NCBI GenBank assembly: GCA_017592775.1
Contig: JAGFNJ010000017.1
Coordinates: 21,747 to 85,746, forward strand
Origin: Candidatus Accumulibacter conexus
Lineage (GTDB): Bacteria > Pseudomonadota > Gammaproteobacteria > Burkholderiales > Rhodocyclaceae
Direction: 5' to 3'
Length of the DNA stretch: 64,000 nt
Shown here: piece by piece, positions 61,712 to 64,000 of the stretch
Position numbering within the stretch: the stretch's first letter is position 1
How the letters are laid out: each line of letters starts with the position of its first letter
Notes under the pieces: model-generated
What the model saw: the letters and a program-made list of their open reading frames with translations, nothing else
Databases searched by the model: none
Told to the model about the DNA's origin: nothing
Made by a program: the position numbers and the translations under genes

Positions 61712-62299
61712 ATGAACACTATTCTCTATTGGGCGGTGCCTGTAAGCGCGATAGGCGGGATTTCATATGCGATCGCGTGGCTCGGCAGAAGGATCGTCGA
61801 ACATCAAATCTTGGTGCGAGTTGCAACCTTGATTGTTGGGCAACTTGAAACGGGTCGCGCGGCTCTATGGGAAGATCTTCGCGCTGCCTATGTTGCTCAG
61901 ACGAAGATCCTCTTTGGCACCGAAGGAACTCTCAGTGAAAGAGAGGGCCACATCCTCGTTAATCTCGTGGCCCGAAGGCTGGCAGGCACAAGTGATCGAG
62001 GGCTTGCCTCCCGCTGTCGAGACCTTCACCGAAGCATGCCGAGTTACTGGGTTCAAGCGCTCGGACAGAACTACATCTCGAACATGATGGCGGCGGGCAT
62101 GCTAGTGTGGTCCTTCAGCACATGGCAACTCATTCGAGGGACAAGTACACTAAAGGAGCCTGGGTGGGGCTTCCTCGCGGTGGGTGTGGCATTGGCTCTA
62201 GGTATGTTGGTTGCCGCCTGCATTCATTTTTGGGCAGGTTGGCGACTCATTACTCGTCGGAATACAATCGCAGTCGGGAATGGACAAAGCAATGCCTAA
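61712..62299 (+). CDS. cassette gene: three-helix membrane protein of unknown function
   Basis: The 195-residue protein starts MNTILYWAVPVSAIGGISYA. It has helices at about 4–24, 124–142 and 150–176, with a charged central domain (LRAAYVAQTKILFGTEGTLS). It lies 20 bp after the preceding gene without a complete attC between them, so it is either part of the TIR cassette or a former neighbour fused by loss of the attC. The stop is embedded in GCCTAAC (62294–62300), the left core of the next attC. Family unknown. Confidence 0.8.
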   Translation: MNTILYWAVPVSAIGGISYAIAWLGRRIVEHQILVRVATLIVGQLETGRAALWEDLRAAYVAQTKILFGTEGTLSEREGHILVNLVARRLAGTSDRGLASRCRDLHRSMPSYWVQALGQNYISNMMAAGMLVWSFSTWQLIRGTSTLKEPGWGFLAVGVALALGMLVAACIHFWAGWRLITRRNTIAVGNGQSNA

Positions 62300-62303
62300 C
62301 GAA

Positions 62304-62419
62304 TAGACATTATCGTAAACTGAAACTTATAGAGAAAGCAATTGAATATAAGTGGCTGAAAATTAACAAGTTTAGTTTAAAATTAATGAGATAATAAAAA
62401 ATGTTTCCGATAATGTCTA
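62304..62419. mobile_element. MITE-like AT-rich element inserted next to an attC core
   Basis: TAGACATTATCGTAAAC (62304–62320) and GTTTCCGATAATGTCTA (62403–62419) are 17-bp inverted ends with one mismatch, enclosing an AT-rich interior without a gene. It begins 4 bp after the GCCTAAC core at 62294–62300, and no matching GTTRRRY end is found for that core. The element therefore appears to have broken this attC. No target duplication was convincing. Confidence 0.65.
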
Positions 62420-62546
62420 ATAAGTTTAGATCGCGCGAAGCCGCGATCTGCGTCCTTTCGGCAACGCTGCGAAAGCCGGTCTCGCCGCCGTCAGCCGCGC
62501 GGTGGCTGCAGCTTAAAGCGGATTAAAGGGGCAGGCTCGATTAATA
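62420..62546 (+). other. gene-free remnant between the MITE-like element and attC 4
   Basis: The segment contains a hairpin GATCGCG…CGCGATC and no coding sequence. It may be the displaced remainder of the broken attC plus part of a lost cassette. Confidence 0.4.
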
Positions 62547-62615
62547 GCCTAACTTTTCATTCAACCCGGACTGGCGCGATAAAACCGCGCCAGCCGGTTA
62601 ATTCAGACGTTATAC
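62547..62615 (+). other. attC site 4
   Basis: The site runs from GCCTAAC (62547–62553) to GTTATAC (62609–62615), 69 bp. The apical stem is ACTGGCGCG…CGCGCCAG, and it shares AATTCAGACGTTA with attC 1. The right core deviates from GTTRRRY at one position. Confidence 0.8.
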
Positions 62616-62633
62616 CTCCACCAAAGCCACGGT

Positions 62634-63410
62634 ATGCACATATTTCTAAGTTACGCACACAGCGATAAAGCAATCGTCGAGAAATTCGCTGAACGCCTAA
62701 AGACGTTCGGGCATGAAGTGTTTTTCGACACTCACGATATCCAGCTTGGTGCGTCCCTATCAGCAGCATTGTCCGAGGGAATAAACGCTGCAGACGCAGT
62801 CATCTTCTTTGTGTCAAAAAGTGCTTTGCAGAGCAACTGGTTCAACAAAGAGCTTGGAATTGCTGTCAGTAATCGATACTCGGAACGGCAGACGAGAATA
62901 ATTCCAGTGTTATTGGACAAGGACGCGAAGGCGCCCTTCTTCCTAAATGACTATTTGTGTCTTGACCTCACCTCGGCAGAGTCCGAAGAGGATATAAATC
63001 AGAAAATCGCAACTCTGGCCGCCTCTCTGAAAAGAGATGAGCCAAAGGGCACCCCCGGGGCCGAGCTAATTCAACGCCAACGCGAAATTGAGCTAGAGCA
63101 TCAGTTGTTACTAGCGAAAAAACTTCAATATGAAGAACTAAAGAAACACAAGGCTCGGCAGTTGTTTTTTCTAACTACCATTGTTGCCATGTTCTCGATG
63201 ACGGGAGTCATCATATTTCTTCTTAACACCTTCGCAAATGTCCGCTTTGAAGAGTTTGGTTGGCTGTTGTCTGCTCTGCTTGGCGCAGCATCAACAATGA
63301 TTGGCTCGTATTTATATATGCGAAAGGAAGAGCCCGAAAAACGACGCCTAGAGTCACTTTTGGCTGACCTTGAACGCCGTGTCGTCAAGATGGAGGCGCG
63401 AGATGAGTAA
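62634..63410 (+). CDS. cassette gene: TIR domain fused to coiled coil and two membrane helices
   Basis: The 258-residue protein begins MHIFLSYAHSDKAIVEKFAE, a TIR domain (1–135) with VFFDTHDIQLGASLSAALSE, AVIFFVSKSALQSNWFNKEL and E73 at the catalytic position. A coiled coil (about 143–173) leads to membrane helices at 177–198 and 210–229, then another short coil. It overlaps the next gene by 8 nt (ATGAGTAA). Base composition is much lower in GC than the chromosome. A membrane-tethered NADase or signalling TIR in phage defence is a plausible role. Confidence 0.9.
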   Translation: MHIFLSYAHSDKAIVEKFAERLKTFGHEVFFDTHDIQLGASLSAALSEGINAADAVIFFVSKSALQSNWFNKELGIAVSNRYSERQTRIIPVLLDKDAKAPFFLNDYLCLDLTSAESEEDINQKIATLAASLKRDEPKGTPGAELIQRQREIELEHQLLLAKKLQYEELKKHKARQLFFLTTIVAMFSMTGVIIFLLNTFANVRFEEFGWLLSALLGAASTMIGSYLYMRKEEPEKRRLESLLADLERRVVKMEARDE

Positions 63411-63726
63411 TACACCATCTCTTACGCCCGTGATGGTTGAACGCGCGGCCGAGCAGTTACGCCAAGAAAAAGAAACCTTCGATCAGCAAAAAAAACAAGA
63501 ACACCTATGGTTCATCCTTCGGCTCTCCATGGGCTTTGCCTCAATTGTTCTTCTGGGGGCAGTGATGATTATTTCAACGTACATCTTGTTCAAGAATGCA
63601 GATTTCCCGAAAGATGTTGTTACTGCTGCTGGTGCTGCGCTATTTGTAGATGTCCTGGGGCTGCTAATCGGAGTTGTTACGTCCCGCCCTATCCGAGCCT
63701 CTCCGTCCCGAGCTATTCCGGGGTGA
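63403..63726 (+). CDS. cassette gene: small two-helix partner of the TIR–TM protein
   Basis: The 107-residue protein starts MSNTPSLTPVMVERAAEQLR with an amphipathic helix (10–35). Two membrane helices follow, in LWFILRLSMGFASIVLLGAV and TAAGAALFVDVLGLLIGVVT. Its ATG lies inside the TIR–TM gene end (8-nt overlap). The last dozen residues (RPIRASPSRAIPG) are unlike the rest and GC-rich, so the true C-terminus may have been cut by insertion of the sequence to the right. No attC follows. Confidence 0.8.
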   Translation: MSNTPSLTPVMVERAAEQLRQEKETFDQQKKQEHLWFILRLSMGFASIVLLGAVMIISTYILFKNADFPKDVVTAAGAALFVDVLGLLIGVVTSRPIRASPSRAIPG

Positions 63727-63737
63727 GACAAGAAGAA

Positions 63738-63786
63738 TGTCCCACACTGTAGCCGGGCGGATTTTCCCCGGCAGCAGCGTGGGACA
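63738..63786. repeat. long imperfect palindrome at the end of the cassette array
   Basis: TGTCCCACACTG (63738–63749) pairs with CAGCGTGGGACA (63775–63786) with one mismatch, and CCGGG/CCCGG nests inside. It marks an abrupt return to GC-rich DNA and may be the end of an insertion element or a REP-like repeat. Confidence 0.6.
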
Positions 63787-63792
63787 GGGGGT

Positions 63793-63996
63793 CTATCGGG
63801 CTCGGGGATCGCTGGGCGGGAAGCGCCAGGGTTCCTCGGGATCGTAGAGGTTCCTTTGGCGATCGTGATGACGGCGCAGTTGGACGAAGTAGTGGCTCTC
63901 GCAGGCGGTGGCGAGCCGGAAGAGGAAGTCGCAGAGCGCGGCAGCGGCTTCGTCGGAGAGGCCCTCGGGGAACAGGCTATTGCGACGGCGGCTCAT
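63793..63996 (-). CDS. small hypothetical protein
   Basis: The 67-residue frame begins MSRRRNSLFPEGLSDEAAAA, then LCDFLFRLATACESHYFVQL, and ends with a Pro/Asp-rich tail (DPEEPWRFPPSDPRA). The regular amphipathic helix and balanced codon use look real. It starts 5 bp from the window edge, so its context is not visible. It lies beside the palindrome and may belong to a mobile element. Confidence 0.55.
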   Translation of the reverse strand: MSRRRNSLFPEGLSDEAAAALCDFLFRLATACESHYFVQLRRHHDRQRNLYDPEEPWRFPPSDPRAR

Positions 63997-64000
63997 CGGA

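Noticed and set aside
62107-62394. 95-codon frame running into the AT-rich element
   Set aside because: It overlaps a better-supported membrane protein frame and its end is encoded by the MITE-like insertion.
1-64000. tRNA, rRNA and CRISPR loci
   Set aside because: No cloverleaf-like segments, rRNA stretches or regularly spaced repeats were seen; attC sites are the only recurrent structured repeats.

Overview
The window is GC-rich betaproteobacterial DNA. The housekeeping gene order (ypjD–ffh, rplM–rpsI–argC–erpA, coq7, rppH, proS) fits Rhodocyclales. A PEP-CTERM protein and, above all, a cytochrome b/ferredoxin-reductase fusion of the kind discussed for the polyphosphate-accumulating 'Candidatus Accumulibacter' point to that genus or a close relative. 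This assignment is inference, since no rRNA gene lies in the window. I saw no rRNA, tRNA or CRISPR.

Left part (1–19.8 kb). A minus-strand export operon (AI-2E-type permease, NodT-type outer membrane factor, HlyD adaptor, DUF2955 permease, small ion channel) comes first. Its HlyD gene is broken by a perfect 52-bp tandem duplication. Core genes follow: metalloprotease-like protein, two OsmC proteins, ilvE-type aminotransferase, LysR regulator, ypjD, ffh, lytic transglycosylase, proS, rppH, CNP1-like protein, coq7, rplM–rpsI, argC and erpA. Between the second OsmC gene and rplM lies a strong candidate small RNA: a consensus promoter, a UCCUCC (anti-Shine-Dalgarno) hairpin loop and an intrinsic terminator.

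Respiratory block (19.9–34.3 kb). Two different heme A synthases sit back to back. They are divergent from a B-type heme-copper oxidase operon (small subunit, II, I, then ctaB, SCO and nikR). Next is an operon of two large cytochrome b fusions: cytochrome b + 2[4Fe-4S] + FlpD/MvhD-like domain, and cytochrome b + [2Fe-2S] + FAD/NAD(P) reductase, with a small anchored protein between them. Both operons have an FNR/Anr-type box about 41.5 bp upstream of the inferred start site, so both look oxygen-regulated. A diheme cytochrome c, a TlpA-like thioredoxin and a lone divergent oxidase-I-like protein follow.

Accessory block (34.5–51.3 kb). It holds an EamA transporter, an acidic-tailed lipoprotein, an RhlE-type helicase, and a toxin–antitoxin cluster full of recombination scars. 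The scars include a VapC N-terminus fused in frame to almost complete MqsR, MqsA with a lost zinc cysteine, an intact VapBC pair, and MqsA/VapC debris. A three-gene group (BNR-repeat protein, MoaD/ThiS-like protein, 2OG-Fe(II) oxygenase with an in-frame 69-bp duplication) follows. Then come an SRPBCC gene, YCII and nitronate monooxygenase pseudogenes, a PEP-CTERM protein, citrate synthase and a Xre/RES toxin–antitoxin pair.

Right part (51.5–64 kb). A copper/silver-type RND efflux operon (cusC–cusB–cusA-like, with a CusF-like domain fused to CusB) is followed by an integron. The intI gene points left behind a LexA box. An attI-type GTTGGGC junction and a cassette array of visibly lower GC run to the right edge. 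Cassettes encode a membrane-anchored unknown, an FRG-domain protein, a TIR protein overlapping a membrane protein, a further membrane protein, and a TIR–2TM protein overlapping a small 2TM protein. The two TIR/membrane pairs, each with an 8-nt gene overlap, are the best candidates here for undescribed anti-phage systems. An AT-rich MITE-like element has inserted beside one attC core.
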